From: Hyphomicrobiales bacterium
GTDB lineage: Bacteria > Pseudomonadota > Alphaproteobacteria > Rhizobiales > Xanthobacteraceae
DNA length: 51,669 bases
Direction of reading: 5' to 3'
NCBI GenBank assembly: GCA_003140315.1
Contig: PLJS01000301.1
Location: forward strand, 1 to 51,669
Under the pieces are notes generated by a model. It saw nothing but the letters and a program-made list of their open reading frames with translations, did no database searches and had not been told where the DNA came from. Position 1 is the first letter of the stretch; every line of letters starts with the position of its first letter. Made by a program: the position numbers and the translations under genes. Shown in pieces: positions 1 to 7,923 of this stretch.

Positions 1-2
1 CC

Positions 3-626
3 GATCGCCAGTGCCCCGATGTGCCGGAAGCCAAGATCACACGGCTCAACGAGAAGATTGCGGCGCTGCGCCAAGAGATACAGCGCCTGAACGCGCTAAA
101 CGCTCAGATGATGCAGGCGGAGGACAAGCAGATCTCCCTTACGGATGACGTCGACCTGGAAGGATCGTTCGCCCGCATCCGGTACTCCAAGAACGGGGAG
201 CCGCGCGGCATGCGCTTGCGCGAGGATCTACGGGACGCCCTGGCCGCGCACCTGAAGCGCGAGCACGAGCTGTGTATCTTCCGCTTCCGCCAAGGCGGCT
301 GGCTGAAAACGCTGTTGCTGCGGGCGAAGCTGATGGCTTGCGGGCTGGAAGCGCCGGAGCGGCCGGAAAAGGGCAAGAAGCGCCACGTACCGATGCACCG
401 GCTGTCTTGGGTGAACTTCCATACCTTCCGTCACACCTGGGCGACATGGATGCGGCGCTACGGCGGCGCCGACGTGCAGGGCTTGGTGGCGACCGGCAAC
501 TGGCGGGACGCTCGATCGGCAGAGCGTTACGCACATGTCGTCGCCCGCGATGAGTGGAACCGCGTGGAAAGCTTACCGTCAGACGCGCGTGGAAACGACG
601 TGGAGAAGGCGAAAGCAAATGGCTAA
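3..626 (+). pseudogene. Chimeric relic: transposase fragment fused to tyrosine integrase C-terminus
   Basis: The open frame runs off the left edge; the first possible start inside the window is GTG at 21 (201 aa). Residues 1-42 are a Lys/Glu/Leu-rich coiled coil ending in DKQISLTD. This resembles the stretch just before the LTDPDAR motif of IS1182-type DDE transposases. From about residue 43 the protein becomes the C-terminal half of a tyrosine recombinase: a beta-hairpin around SKNGEPRGMRL, the HxxR box at H134/R137, W161 and the nucleophile Y170 in AERYAH. The box I arginine and the whole DNA-binding domain are missing, so recombinase activity is unlikely. The two halves belong to unrelated enzymes, so this is read as a rearrangement scar. 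The transposase assignment is from memory of the family motif; the integrase half is clear. Confidence 0.7.
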
Positions 627-690
627 CGCAATGAAAAATATCAAACCAGCTTGTCCCCCCAGGACCTGCCGCACCCTTTTTTCACTCCCG

Positions 691-1668
691 CTATTGCACC
701 GGCGCCTGGATGTGGTTGTCGCGCACCACTTGGCTCCAGCGCGCAATTTCGCTCTTCAACAACACGCGAGCGGCTGCCGGCGAGCGCTGGTCTTTCGGAT
801 AAGGCGCAACGCCGGAGTTAGCCCACATTTTTTGAGTTGCCGGATTTGACATGATCTCCTGCAGCGCCGAATTAAGTTTTTCGACAATCGCATCCGGCGT
901 TCCCGCCGGCGCAAACAGCGCATGCCAGTAAAGAATCTCGAGCTTGGGGCCGAGCTCCTTCACGAAGCTATCGGCCTTGGGAAACTGCGGTGACTTCTCT
1001 TTGGCGGTAATGCCGTAGGCCTTCATCTCCCCGGCCGCAACCTGCTGCACCACCGACTGCGGCGTGGCGAAGAACAGATCGACATGACCGCCGGCGATAT
1101 CCTGCAAGGCCGGCGCGGCGCCGCGGTACGGAATAAGGTCGATCGTAACCTTTGCCTCTTGCGCCAACAGCGACGTTGCAAGGTGCCCGGTCGCACCGAC
1201 TCCAGGATGCGCCGCCTTGAGCGGCTTGGTCTTCATCAAGGCGATGAGTTCCTTGAGTGTGTTCGGCTCAAGCGTCTTGCGTCCGATCAATATGAGGGGG
1301 TTGTTGTTAATGAAGATGACCGGGCTGAGGTCCTTCTCCGTATCGAAAGGAAGGTTGTTGTAGAGCGAGACATTCGCGGAGATTTGCAGGTTGTGCAGCA
1401 GCAACGTATGGCCGTCCTTTTCCGCGCGCACGACGCGGGCGGTGGCAATGTTGGTGCCGCCGCCGCTGACGTTTTCAACGATGAAATTCTGTCCCAGCTT
1501 CTCCGACAATGCCGGCGCGATCTCGCGCGCGAGCTGATCGGTCGGCCCGCCAGCGGGATAAGGCACGATGATTGTGACGACGCGGTTCGGATATTGTTGT
1601 GCGACACCCGGCGCCACCGAGGCGAGGACACTGAGAAGAACTGCACTGACAGCGACGATCCATCTCAT
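691..1668 (-). CDS. Bug/TctC-family periplasmic solute-binding protein
   Basis: A tripartite tricarboxylate transporter receptor (Bug) of 325 aa that binds small carboxylates or similar ligands in the periplasm. It has a signal peptide (residues 1-24, cleavage after GVAQ) and then QQYPNRVVTIIVPYPAGGPTDQLAR, the family's first beta strand and ligand loop. IPYRGAAPALQDIAGGHVDL and the FAPAGTPDAIVEKLN helix are further Bug signatures. A TTG at 1671 is possible, but ATG at 1668 lies 6 bases behind GGAGGAG and is preferred. It is the last gene of a three-gene minus-strand operon, after the S15 hydrolase. No TctA or TctB membrane subunit lies nearby, which is common for Bug proteins. The ligand cannot be read from the sequence. 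Confidence 0.9.
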   Translation of the reverse strand: MRWIVAVSAVLLSVLASVAPGVAQQYPNRVVTIIVPYPAGGPTDQLAREIAPALSEKLGQNFIVENVSGGGTNIATARVVRAEKDGHTLLLHNLQISANVSLYNNLPFDTEKDLSPVIFINNNPLILIGRKTLEPNTLKELIALMKTKPLKAAHPGVGATGHLATSLLAQEAKVTIDLIPYRGAAPALQDIAGGHVDLFFATPQSVVQQVAAGEMKAYGITAKEKSPQFPKADSFVKELGPKLEILYWHALFAPAGTPDAIVEKLNSALQEIMSNPATQKMWANSGVAPYPKDQRSPAAARVLLKSEIARWSQVVRDNHIQAPVQ

Positions 1669-1704
1669 CAAACGCTCCTCCGGTTTTTACGCCCCTTTGC
1701 GGGG

Positions 1705-3444
1705 TCACGGTTCGCCGATGATCGGCAGCAACAGGTAAGGCTTCATGTCGGCGCCGAAATGTAGCGTGTTTTTGCACGCAAAAATATCCGGCGAACGATC
1801 CTTCGGGTTGGCATGTGTGAATGGCCCGACGCCTTTCATGGGATACGGCGCGTTTGGCAAGCCCGCGTCGGTCCCATCGTACTCGTAATCCTTGCCGCAA
1901 ATCGTGAGCGCGATCTTGTAGCCCGGCGGCACCACGATGCATGTCGGCCAGATCTCGATATCGAGCTCGACCGGCTCGCCGGGCTTCAACGGCAATTCCT
2001 CATCGTGCGTATGCCAGGGCCGGTACGGCCGCGATTGTGCGGGATCGAGCTTGCGCTGCGAAGCGCGCAGCCATCCGAGCCCGATCGGTACACGCGGATC
2101 GTTCGAGCCGATAAACGAAACTTCTTTGCCCGCCGGATCGAGCACACGCAACGCCAGGAACACGTCGGCGTCGATAGTCTCCGACGACAGCCACATTTTG
2201 GCCGCGACCGGACCGGTGATTTCAAGACTCTCGGTAAGCGGCGGAGTGTGCAGCGTAAGGCCGTCGCCGGTCGTCCGGTAGCTTAGCGTCGTGTCCTTGG
2301 AAGGAACATCGATGCGCAGCTCAAGCCCGTCGGGATCGAAATAATATTTGGTCCAGCGCGTGCGCGCGAGCGGCCATTCATTTTCCGCGCGCAATTCAAA
2401 GCGCTCGCCCGGATGGCGGATATTCAACGACACCCGTGGCTGCTTCTCCCAGCCGGTCTTCTCGCCTTTGAGGAAGTGCCCAAAGAATTTCTTCTGCAGC
2501 GCCTCCCCGTAGTTGTTGTAAAAATGCGTGAAATGCGTATCACCGTGCACCTCAAGCCATTTCTGTCGTGAGCCCGCACGCAACCAGCCTTCGAAATTGC
2601 CGCGCGTGTGCAGGCCCATCCCGCCCCAATTTGCCGCAGACAACAGCGGCGTCTCAATGGCGGCGAAATCGGCGGTACGCGCAGCATAATAATCGTCGTG
2701 CAGTCGCCGGTGCGCCGCCTCGCCCGGAATGTCCGCGCAGTTGCGCTTGAGTTCCGCTTCGCTGAGCGTTTCGGAGCCGGCAACAGCTTCGCCCGTGACC
2801 ACGCTCTTTGCGCCGCGTTCACCTACGCCATACTGCACGTTCGCCACTTGCCGCGGATACCAGCTGCTCAAAAAATCGGAGAGAATGCCTCCGTGGCGGC
2901 ACAGCTCGCGATAATAGTCGGACGAACCTTCCCAAATGCACATCGCGGCGAGATGCGGCGGCTTGAGCGGCGCCACCTGCCATTGGTTCATGGCGTAATA
3001 GGAAATGCCGTTGATGCCGACCTTGCCGTTGCTCCAGCTCTGCGTGCCCGCCCATTCGATGCAGTGGTAGAGATCCAGCGCCTCGCGCGGCGACCACACG
3101 TCGAGATGACCCGGCGATCGTCCCGCGCCGCGCGAGTCGATACGCACACAGGCATAGCCATCCGGCACCCATTTCTCCGGATCGACGAGCTCCCAATTCT
3201 GGTACTTGTTGCTTGAGCCTTGCAGCACTTCCGGTGCGGCTTTGGCCAGGCGCGCCCAGTTGCTCTTATAACCTTCCTGAAATGAGAGACCCTTCGCATA
3301 GGGGCCATAACTGAGAATGACCGGGCTCTTGCTCTCGCCAACGGGACGAAACACATCGGCACGCATGACCACGCCATCATCCATCGTGATCGGCGCGTCC
3401 CAATCGATCCGCATTCCGTCGCGAACTTCGGTCTTGCCGTCCAT
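1705..3444 (-). CDS. CocE/NonD (S15 X-Pro dipeptidyl-peptidase) family hydrolase
   Basis: A 579-aa alpha/beta hydrolase of the CocE/NonD group, which includes cocaine esterase, glutaryl-7-ACA acylase and X-Pro dipeptidyl peptidases. The N-terminal catalytic domain holds the oxyanion region at VILSYGPYAKG (43-52), RIDSRGAGRSPG (101-112) and the nucleophile elbow GISYYA with Ser148; the usual motif is GxSYxG, so Ala replaces the last Gly. A His in HGDTHFTHF near residue 305 is the likely triad base. The C-terminal third is the beta-rich S15 C domain (LEITGPVAAKMWLSSETIDADVF). There is no signal peptide. It is sandwiched between two Bug genes: the upstream bug stop directly abuts this start, so the three are co-transcribed. 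It probably hydrolyses an ester or amide imported by the neighbours; the substrate is unknown. Confidence 0.88.
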   Translation of the reverse strand: MDGKTEVRDGMRIDWDAPITMDDGVVMRADVFRPVGESKSPVILSYGPYAKGLSFQEGYKSNWARLAKAAPEVLQGSSNKYQNWELVDPEKWVPDGYACVRIDSRGAGRSPGHLDVWSPREALDLYHCIEWAGTQSWSNGKVGINGISYYAMNQWQVAPLKPPHLAAMCIWEGSSDYYRELCRHGGILSDFLSSWYPRQVANVQYGVGERGAKSVVTGEAVAGSETLSEAELKRNCADIPGEAAHRRLHDDYYAARTADFAAIETPLLSAANWGGMGLHTRGNFEGWLRAGSRQKWLEVHGDTHFTHFYNNYGEALQKKFFGHFLKGEKTGWEKQPRVSLNIRHPGERFELRAENEWPLARTRWTKYYFDPDGLELRIDVPSKDTTLSYRTTGDGLTLHTPPLTESLEITGPVAAKMWLSSETIDADVFLALRVLDPAGKEVSFIGSNDPRVPIGLGWLRASQRKLDPAQSRPYRPWHTHDEELPLKPGEPVELDIEIWPTCIVVPPGYKIALTICGKDYEYDGTDAGLPNAPYPMKGVGPFTHANPKDRSPDIFACKNTLHFGADMKPYLLLPIIGEP

Positions 3445-4428
3445 TTATTGCCGCTCGATCTTGGCCAGCCTGACCAACTCCGCATAGAACCGAACCTGCG
3501 CGGCGACGAACGTCCTGAACTCGGCCGGTGAGCTTTCAAAGGAGCTGAGACCCAGCGCAGACAGATTTCTCTGCACGTCAGGCGTCATGAGTCCCTGCCT
3601 CACAATTTGATTGAGCCGCCCAACGATATCCGTCGGCGTTTTTGCCGGTGCAAACATGCCGTACCACCCGCCGTCCATGATGAAATCCTGCACACCGGCC
3701 TCCGCCATGGTCGGCACTTCAGGCAGCACCGCCCAGCGTTTGGCAGCGGTATAGGCAAGCGGCCGCAGTTTGCCGGACCGGATATGTTCGAGCGACAGCG
3801 GCGGCGTAACGAACATCATTTGGATTTGCCCGCCTATGAGATCAGAAATGGCCGGACCCGCGCCGCGATACGGAACATGCGTGATATCGATCCCCGTCCG
3901 CGCCCTAAACAGTTCGGCCGCGAGGTGAAGTGTGTTCCCGAGGCCCGGCGAGCCGTACGACAATTTGCTCTTCGGATCGTGCGCGAGCACTAGGAGTTCC
4001 TTGACCGTCGTTGCCGGAACACTTGGATTGACGACGAGGACGTAACCGTCTCCGCGTGCGATCGAGGCGACCGGTTCAAGATCCTTGAGCACGTCGTAAG
4101 GCAGACTGCGATAGATGCTGGGATTGACGGCAATCGACGCCGACGGAACGAGCAGCGTATATCCGTCGGGCGGCGCCTTCGCGACCGCGTCTGTACCGAC
4201 GGTGCCGTTCGCGGCTGGCCGATTCTCGACGATAAACGACTGCTTTGTCAGATTTTGGAGCTGCTGCGCCAAGATGCGCGCCACCGAATCCGGCGCACCG
4301 GCCGCGAACGGCACAACGATGTGAACGGCGCGATCTGGATATTGCTGCGCCAGTGCGGCGTGCCGGAACAAAGTCATGTTCGACACGGTTGCAGACGTGT
4401 ATGCGAGAAAACGGCGCCGATCGATCAT
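3445..4428 (-). CDS. Bug/TctC-family periplasmic solute-binding protein
   Basis: A Bug receptor of 327 aa and the first gene of the Bug - S15 hydrolase - Bug operon. The N-terminus MIDRRRFLAYTSA carries an RRRF twin-arginine-like motif before a short hydrophobic stretch ending AALAQQ, so export by Tat is possible. Family hallmarks follow: DRAVHIVVPFAAGAPDSVAR, the PPDGYTLL strand, HVPYRGAGPAISDLIGGQIQMMF and MFAPAKTPTDIVGRLN. It differs clearly from the second Bug of this operon, so the pair is not a recent duplication. The stop codon abuts the hydrolase start with no gap. The ligand is unknown. Confidence 0.9.
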   Translation of the reverse strand: MIDRRRFLAYTSATVSNMTLFRHAALAQQYPDRAVHIVVPFAAGAPDSVARILAQQLQNLTKQSFIVENRPAANGTVGTDAVAKAPPDGYTLLVPSASIAVNPSIYRSLPYDVLKDLEPVASIARGDGYVLVVNPSVPATTVKELLVLAHDPKSKLSYGSPGLGNTLHLAAELFRARTGIDITHVPYRGAGPAISDLIGGQIQMMFVTPPLSLEHIRSGKLRPLAYTAAKRWAVLPEVPTMAEAGVQDFIMDGGWYGMFAPAKTPTDIVGRLNQIVRQGLMTPDVQRNLSALGLSSFESSPAEFRTFVAAQVRFYAELVRLAKIERQ

Positions 4429-4446
4429 AAAACCCGCTCCGCCGAC

Positions 4447-4683
4447 TCACTTCTCCGGCATAATTTTTCGCAGCGCGTCATTGATGCGATCCTGCCAACC
4501 TGGACCGGCCTCTTGGAAATAATCAATAATGTCGCGATCGATGCGCAATGACACCATTTCCTTCGCGTTTGGGACAATAGGTCTCTTCGGCGGAAGTTCT
4601 GCCGGTTTGGTGGTCGCCGACTTGAATGCAGCTTCGGCAATATCGCGAGAGCTTGTTGGTCTTCGTATTCGATCGTTTGCCAT
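4447..4683 (-). CDS. BrnA-family antitoxin-like protein without a BrnT partner
   Basis: A 78-aa protein whose C-terminal half matches BrnA antitoxins: VSLRIDRDIIDYFQEAG followed by PGWQDRINDALRKIM, the ribbon-helix-helix strand and helices that bind DNA as a dimer. The first 40 residues are basic and Pro/Ala rich. In brnTA loci the toxin brnT lies just upstream. Here only about 65 bases separate this start from the carbonic anhydrase stop, and no BrnT-like reading is seen. Much longer starts in the same frame overlap the upstream gene and look non-coding; ATG at 4683 is the sensible start. It may be an orphan antitoxin or a solitary repressor. The family call is solid, the role is inference. 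Confidence 0.75.
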   Translation of the reverse strand: MANDRIRRPTSSRDIAEAAFKSATTKPAELPPKRPIVPNAKEMVSLRIDRDIIDYFQEAGPGWQDRINDALRKIMPEK

Positions 4684-4748
4684 TGATGAAGTCCCTGCGG
4701 CGTTGCTTATTCTAGGCCCTTTCGGGTTCCTGACAACTACGGACCTAT

Positions 4749-5279
4749 TCAACCGATGCGTTTGAGGCCCTTTGCGTAGCGCTGCCAGCGGCGCACATAG
4801 ATATCGGCGCCATCGGCGATCATCTTCACAGCCTTCTCGTCGAGCCTGCGGATCGCGCGCGCAGGCGCGCCGACGATGAGCGAATTGTCCGGAAATTCCT
4901 TGCCCTCGGTGACCAGCGCGCCGGCACCCACCAGTGAGTTCCTTCCAATCTTCGCACCGTTCAACACAACCGCGCCCATGCCGATCAAGCTGTTGTCGCC
5001 GACGATGCAACCGTGCAGCACCACATTATGACCGATCAGCGAATTGGCACCGATGGTGAGCGGATATCCCGGATCGGTGTGCAGCGTGCAATTGTCCTGC
5101 ACGTTGGAACGCTCGCCGATCTCAATCCACTCGTTGTCACCGCGCAGCACCGCTCCGAACCATACATTTGCGTGAGATTTTAGCCGCACGCGGCCGATCA
5201 CCACCGCAGTTTCAGCGACAAAGTACTGTCCGTCTGCGGGAAATTCCGGCGCCTGTCCGTCGAGTTCGAAAATCGCCAT
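4749..5279 (-). CDS. Gamma-class carbonic anhydrase-like hexapeptide-repeat protein
   Basis: A 176-aa left-handed beta-helix protein of the YrdA/PaaY/CaiE group. Hexapeptide repeats run from residue 25 to about 135 (e.g. NSLIGHNVVLHGCIVGDNSLIGMGAVV). Three histidines, His67, His84 and His89, are spaced as the zinc ligands of gamma carbonic anhydrases, at subunit interfaces of a trimer. RGDNEWIEIGERSNVQDNC is the typical Arg/Asp/Gln signature. The C-terminal helix caps the trimer. It likely acts in the cytoplasm; many members of this subfamily have weak or undefined hydratase or thioesterase activity, so the reaction is uncertain. It is monocistronic or leads into the BrnA-like gene. Confidence 0.9.
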   Translation of the reverse strand: MAIFELDGQAPEFPADGQYFVAETAVVIGRVRLKSHANVWFGAVLRGDNEWIEIGERSNVQDNCTLHTDPGYPLTIGANSLIGHNVVLHGCIVGDNSLIGMGAVVLNGAKIGRNSLVGAGALVTEGKEFPDNSLIVGAPARAIRRLDEKAVKMIADGADIYVRRWQRYAKGLKRIG

Positions 5280-5343
5280 AAACGTCCTCCGTTCGCGGAG
5301 GCGAACCTGCCATGTTCGGAAGAGATTTACGAGGCGGCGGGTC

Positions 5344-5676
5344 TTAAGCGACCAGTGTACCGAGCGTCTCGATGACTTTCACCACAAGCGTGCCGGACAA
5401 CAGGCTCCAAATGCCTGCGATCATGGTCGCAAGCATCGCAAAGCCGAAGTTGCGGTCTTCGATCTGCGCACCCCGGATGGTGTTGCGCATGATGATGAAG
5501 GGCGCCGTAAAAATCAGGAACGGCAGAGCGACAACCGCAGACGGCGTTGCGGGCGCGACGAGCAGCCGGAAGCTCGGCGGCCGTGTGGTGACGAGCTGGT
5601 AGAAAGTGCCGAGCATCCCCGCCACGGCAAAACCGAATGCAAGGGTGAGCAAGGAATATACCGACTCAGGCGACAT
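5344..5676 (-). CDS. Conserved hypothetical integral membrane protein
   Basis: A 110-aa protein with three likely membrane segments: residues 7-27, about 45-63 and 78-100. A cytoplasmic loop MRNTIRGAQIEDRNFGF lies between the second and third. The first helix is followed by a short positively charged loop TTRPPSFRLLV. There are no catalytic motifs. It resembles small hypothetical membrane proteins common in Rhizobiales, but no named function is recognised. It is separated from the carbonic anhydrase gene by 64 bases and has its own upstream intergenic region. Confidence 0.7.
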   Translation of the reverse strand: MSPESVYSLLTLAFGFAVAGMLGTFYQLVTTRPPSFRLLVAPATPSAVVALPFLIFTAPFIIMRNTIRGAQIEDRNFGFAMLATMIAGIWSLLSGTLVVKVIETLGTLVA

Positions 5677-5867
5677 CGTACTCGTTACGCGAGTTGGATC
5701 TCTGGGCCGATATTGCCCCTCGGATATCTCCCAAAAGCCGCCGCGCCCCGCCAGAACATCGTTAAAGCAAGGTTAACGCGACCCCTTTACATGGCCCGCC
5801 GCAGCCACCGCACCCGTGTCATAATTGCCCAGCGATTCGCGCCAACCGCCTGCAATTACACCGGAAC

Positions 5868-6599
5868 ATGTCCCAGATCGCGCAAGACTCATCCGTCGTC
5901 CGCCGCCGGCGGCCCCTCACCGTGGGCCGGAGCCTCGGCAACCTCTTGCTCAAGCTCGGACTGACGGCAGGTGTTCTTGCCCTAGCGGGTTGCCCGGTAG
6001 CTTACATCCTATGGCCGCGCTGGCCGGATCAGATCACCCTCGATGCGCCAACCCTGCCGATAACCATTGGCCGTCTGCCGCTCAACGTACCGCCCGCCGC
6101 AGTCCGCGTCGCCTTGCAGCGGCGCGCCGGCACACAGGAACGCATCGATCTTGTCTTCCTCTGGCCGTCGCTCGCGCCGCCCGACCCCGCAGCCAAACCC
6201 ACGCCGGCAGATGTGCTCAGCGTCGCCGACCGGATCTTCGTAACAATTGCCGCCAGCGACAGCACGCCACCGCCGCCACAACGCTTCAAGACCATCTATC
6301 CGCGCTACACCGCCGATTCGACTAGCACCGGGCCCGATGGTCTGCTCTTGCAATCTTTCCGCAGCGACACGCCCTACCAAGGCGAAGACCTGCTCTACGA
6401 GCAGGCCGCTCCCGAGCATTTTTTCGTGCGCTGCACACGCAAGTCGGGGCCCGCGCCCGGCATGTGCCTACATGAAGAACGGATCGCCAATGCCGACATC
6501 ACGGTGCGCTTTCCACGCGACTGGCTCGCCGATTGGAAGAGCGTGGCAAGCGGCATCGATCGATTGATCTCGGGCCTGCGGCCGGGCAATTCAAAATGA
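5868..6599 (+). CDS. Hypothetical membrane-anchored protein
   Basis: A 243-aa protein of unknown function. An Arg-rich N-terminus (VVRRRRPLTVGRS) precedes one hydrophobic helix at residues 27-50, so it is probably an inner-membrane anchor with a periplasmic domain of about 190 residues. The anchor contains LALAGCP, which resembles a lipobox but sits behind a long charged region; true lipidation is unlikely. The domain is Pro-rich, with FVRCTRKSGPAPGMCLHEER giving two Cys that may form a disulfide. GEDLLYEQAAPEHFFVRC looks like a conserved strand pair. It has no operon partner on this strand. Confidence 0.65.
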   Translation: MSQIAQDSSVVRRRRPLTVGRSLGNLLLKLGLTAGVLALAGCPVAYILWPRWPDQITLDAPTLPITIGRLPLNVPPAAVRVALQRRAGTQERIDLVFLWPSLAPPDPAAKPTPADVLSVADRIFVTIAASDSTPPPPQRFKTIYPRYTADSTSTGPDGLLLQSFRSDTPYQGEDLLYEQAAPEHFFVRCTRKSGPAPGMCLHEERIANADITVRFPRDWLADWKSVASGIDRLISGLRPGNSK

Positions 6600-6609
6600 T
6601 CGTGAAAAT

Positions 6610-6819
6610 TTATTCCAGATCGGTTTCCAGGATCGCCATCTGGAAATTGTAGGAGCGATCGGCGTCCTCGTCGTCCACGAACAGCACGCCGATGAACTCC
6701 TCGCCGATATAGACTTCGGCGGAATCGTCCTTCTTCGGCCGCGGCCGCACCTGGATGCGCGGATTGCTGAACAGACGCTTGAGGTATGCGTCAATCTTCT
6801 TGATCTCTTGCAAGTCCAC
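6610..6819 (-). CDS. DUF3126 family protein
   Basis: A small acidic cytoplasmic protein of about 69 aa belonging to DUF3126, a family of unknown function restricted mainly to alphaproteobacteria. The conserved body is EIKKIDAYLKRLFSNPRIQV, then RPRPKKDDSAEVYIGEEF and IGVLFVDDEDADRSYNFQMAIL. The frame is open to 6882, but the extra N-terminal residues do not look like the family. GTG at 6819, nine bases behind GGAG, gives the usual length. It lies downstream of cysE on the same strand with 130 bases between, and that gap contains a large palindrome (6888-6919). Confidence 0.85.
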   Translation of the reverse strand: MDLQEIKKIDAYLKRLFSNPRIQVRPRPKKDDSAEVYIGEEFIGVLFVDDEDADRSYNFQMAILETDLE

Positions 6820-6887
6820 GATAACGGTCTCCGAGCTGTCAACGTTGTGGTTCTGGTAGCACGCGAAGGATCGGCACGCCAAGTCTC

Positions 6888-6919
6888 GAATTCAAGGCTT
6901 GAAATCAAGTCTTGAATTC
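6888..6919. repeat. Near-perfect 32-bp palindrome between cysE and DUF3126
   Basis: The outer arms GAATTCAAG and CTTGAATTC are perfect 9-bp complements. Inside them CTTGA-AA-TCAAG is a second perfect dyad, so the element is an alternation of TCAAG and CTTGA blocks. Only two base pairs of the full 32-bp dyad mismatch. It begins about 30 bases after the cysE stop and lies about 70 bases before the DUF3126 start, in transcript orientation. It could be a protein-binding operator, an RNA hairpin or a short repeat. No U-tract follows on either strand, so it is not a classical terminator. Confidence 0.8.
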
Positions 6920-6949
6920 CCAAGCGATGAAAACAAGCCGCGAAAAGGC

Positions 6950-7774
6950 TCAGTTTCCGCCATCGGAAAACATCTGGTCCATGGTGCGAGAGGGTTCCGC
7001 GCAGGGCGCTTCCCCGATCACCTTGGCAGGCACGCCTGCGACCGTGACGTTATTCGGCACCGACTTAAGCACGACCGAGCCCGCGGCAATACGCGCGCAA
7101 TGGCCGATCTCGATATTGCCGAGCACCTTCGCCCCCGCTCCGATCAATACACCGCGGCGGATTTTCGGATGCCGGTCGCCATCCTCTTTGCCGGTGCCGC
7201 CGAGCGTCACGTCCTGCAGCATCGAGACATCGTCCTCGATCACCGCGGTCTCGCCGATCACGAGGCCTGTGGCATGGTCGAGAAAAATCCCGCGTCCGAT
7301 CCGTGCGGCCGGATGGATGTCGCATGCGAACACCGTCGAGGAGCGGCTCTGCAGATAGTAGGCAAAGTCCTTGCGGCCCCTCCCCCACAGCCAATGCGCC
7401 AGCCGATGGGTCTGGATGGCATGAAAGCCTTTGAAATAGAGCAGCGGATCAAGAAAGCGATCTGTGGCCGGATCGCGATCGACCGTGGCCACGATATCCG
7501 CGCGGAAGGCATCGCCGATCTGCGGCTCGTCCTCAAGCGCATCGGTATAGGCCTGCCGTATCAGCTCGCCTGTGACATCCGGATGATCGAGCCGCTCGGA
7601 AATCCGGTGCACGATCGCCGCTTCAAGCGTGTCGTGATGCAGAAGCGAGGAAAAGATAAAGCTCGCGAGTTCCGGCTCGCGGCGCACGGTCTCCTCCGCC
7701 TCGCCGCGGATCCGCTGCCAGACCGGATCGACCTTATCGAGCATCTTGGCAAGCTTGGACTTGTGCTGAGCCAT
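6950..7774 (-). CDS. cysE: Serine O-acetyltransferase
   Basis: Transfers acetyl from acetyl-CoA to L-serine, giving O-acetylserine, the first step of cysteine synthesis in the cytoplasm. The 274-aa protein has the all-helical SATase N-terminal domain (about 1-140, with DPVWQRIRGEAEE and DPLLYFKGFHAIQTHRLAHWLW). The left-handed beta-helix follows: DIHPAARIGRGIFLDHATGLVIGE and IGAGAKVLGNIEIGHCARIAAGSVVLKSVP. These carry the catalytic His/Asp and CoA-binding loops. A longer start at 7822 exists, but ATG at 7774 sits 5 bases behind a perfect AGGAGG. The tail ends MDQMFSDGGN; many SATases end in Ile to dock into cysteine synthase, and that residue is absent here. Confidence 0.95.
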   Translation of the reverse strand: MAQHKSKLAKMLDKVDPVWQRIRGEAEETVRREPELASFIFSSLLHHDTLEAAIVHRISERLDHPDVTGELIRQAYTDALEDEPQIGDAFRADIVATVDRDPATDRFLDPLLYFKGFHAIQTHRLAHWLWGRGRKDFAYYLQSRSSTVFACDIHPAARIGRGIFLDHATGLVIGETAVIEDDVSMLQDVTLGGTGKEDGDRHPKIRRGVLIGAGAKVLGNIEIGHCARIAAGSVVLKSVPNNVTVAGVPAKVIGEAPCAEPSRTMDQMFSDGGN

Positions 7775-7923
7775 CTGAGCCTCCTGGCTTGCGCGCAATA
7801 ACTTGCGCCGGATTTCTAGCATAATTTGGTGACGGCCAAACTTGCCGCCAGCCTGCGGCCTGAGGTCTTAACTAAGCCATTGAATTAGTTAAACAAAACT
7901 CGCGCATGGCAGGGTCGCGTGGA

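Noticed and set aside
1-626. Active phage or genomic island at the left edge
   Set aside because: Only a fused relic without a complete catalytic set is seen; no att sites, phage or transfer genes follow.
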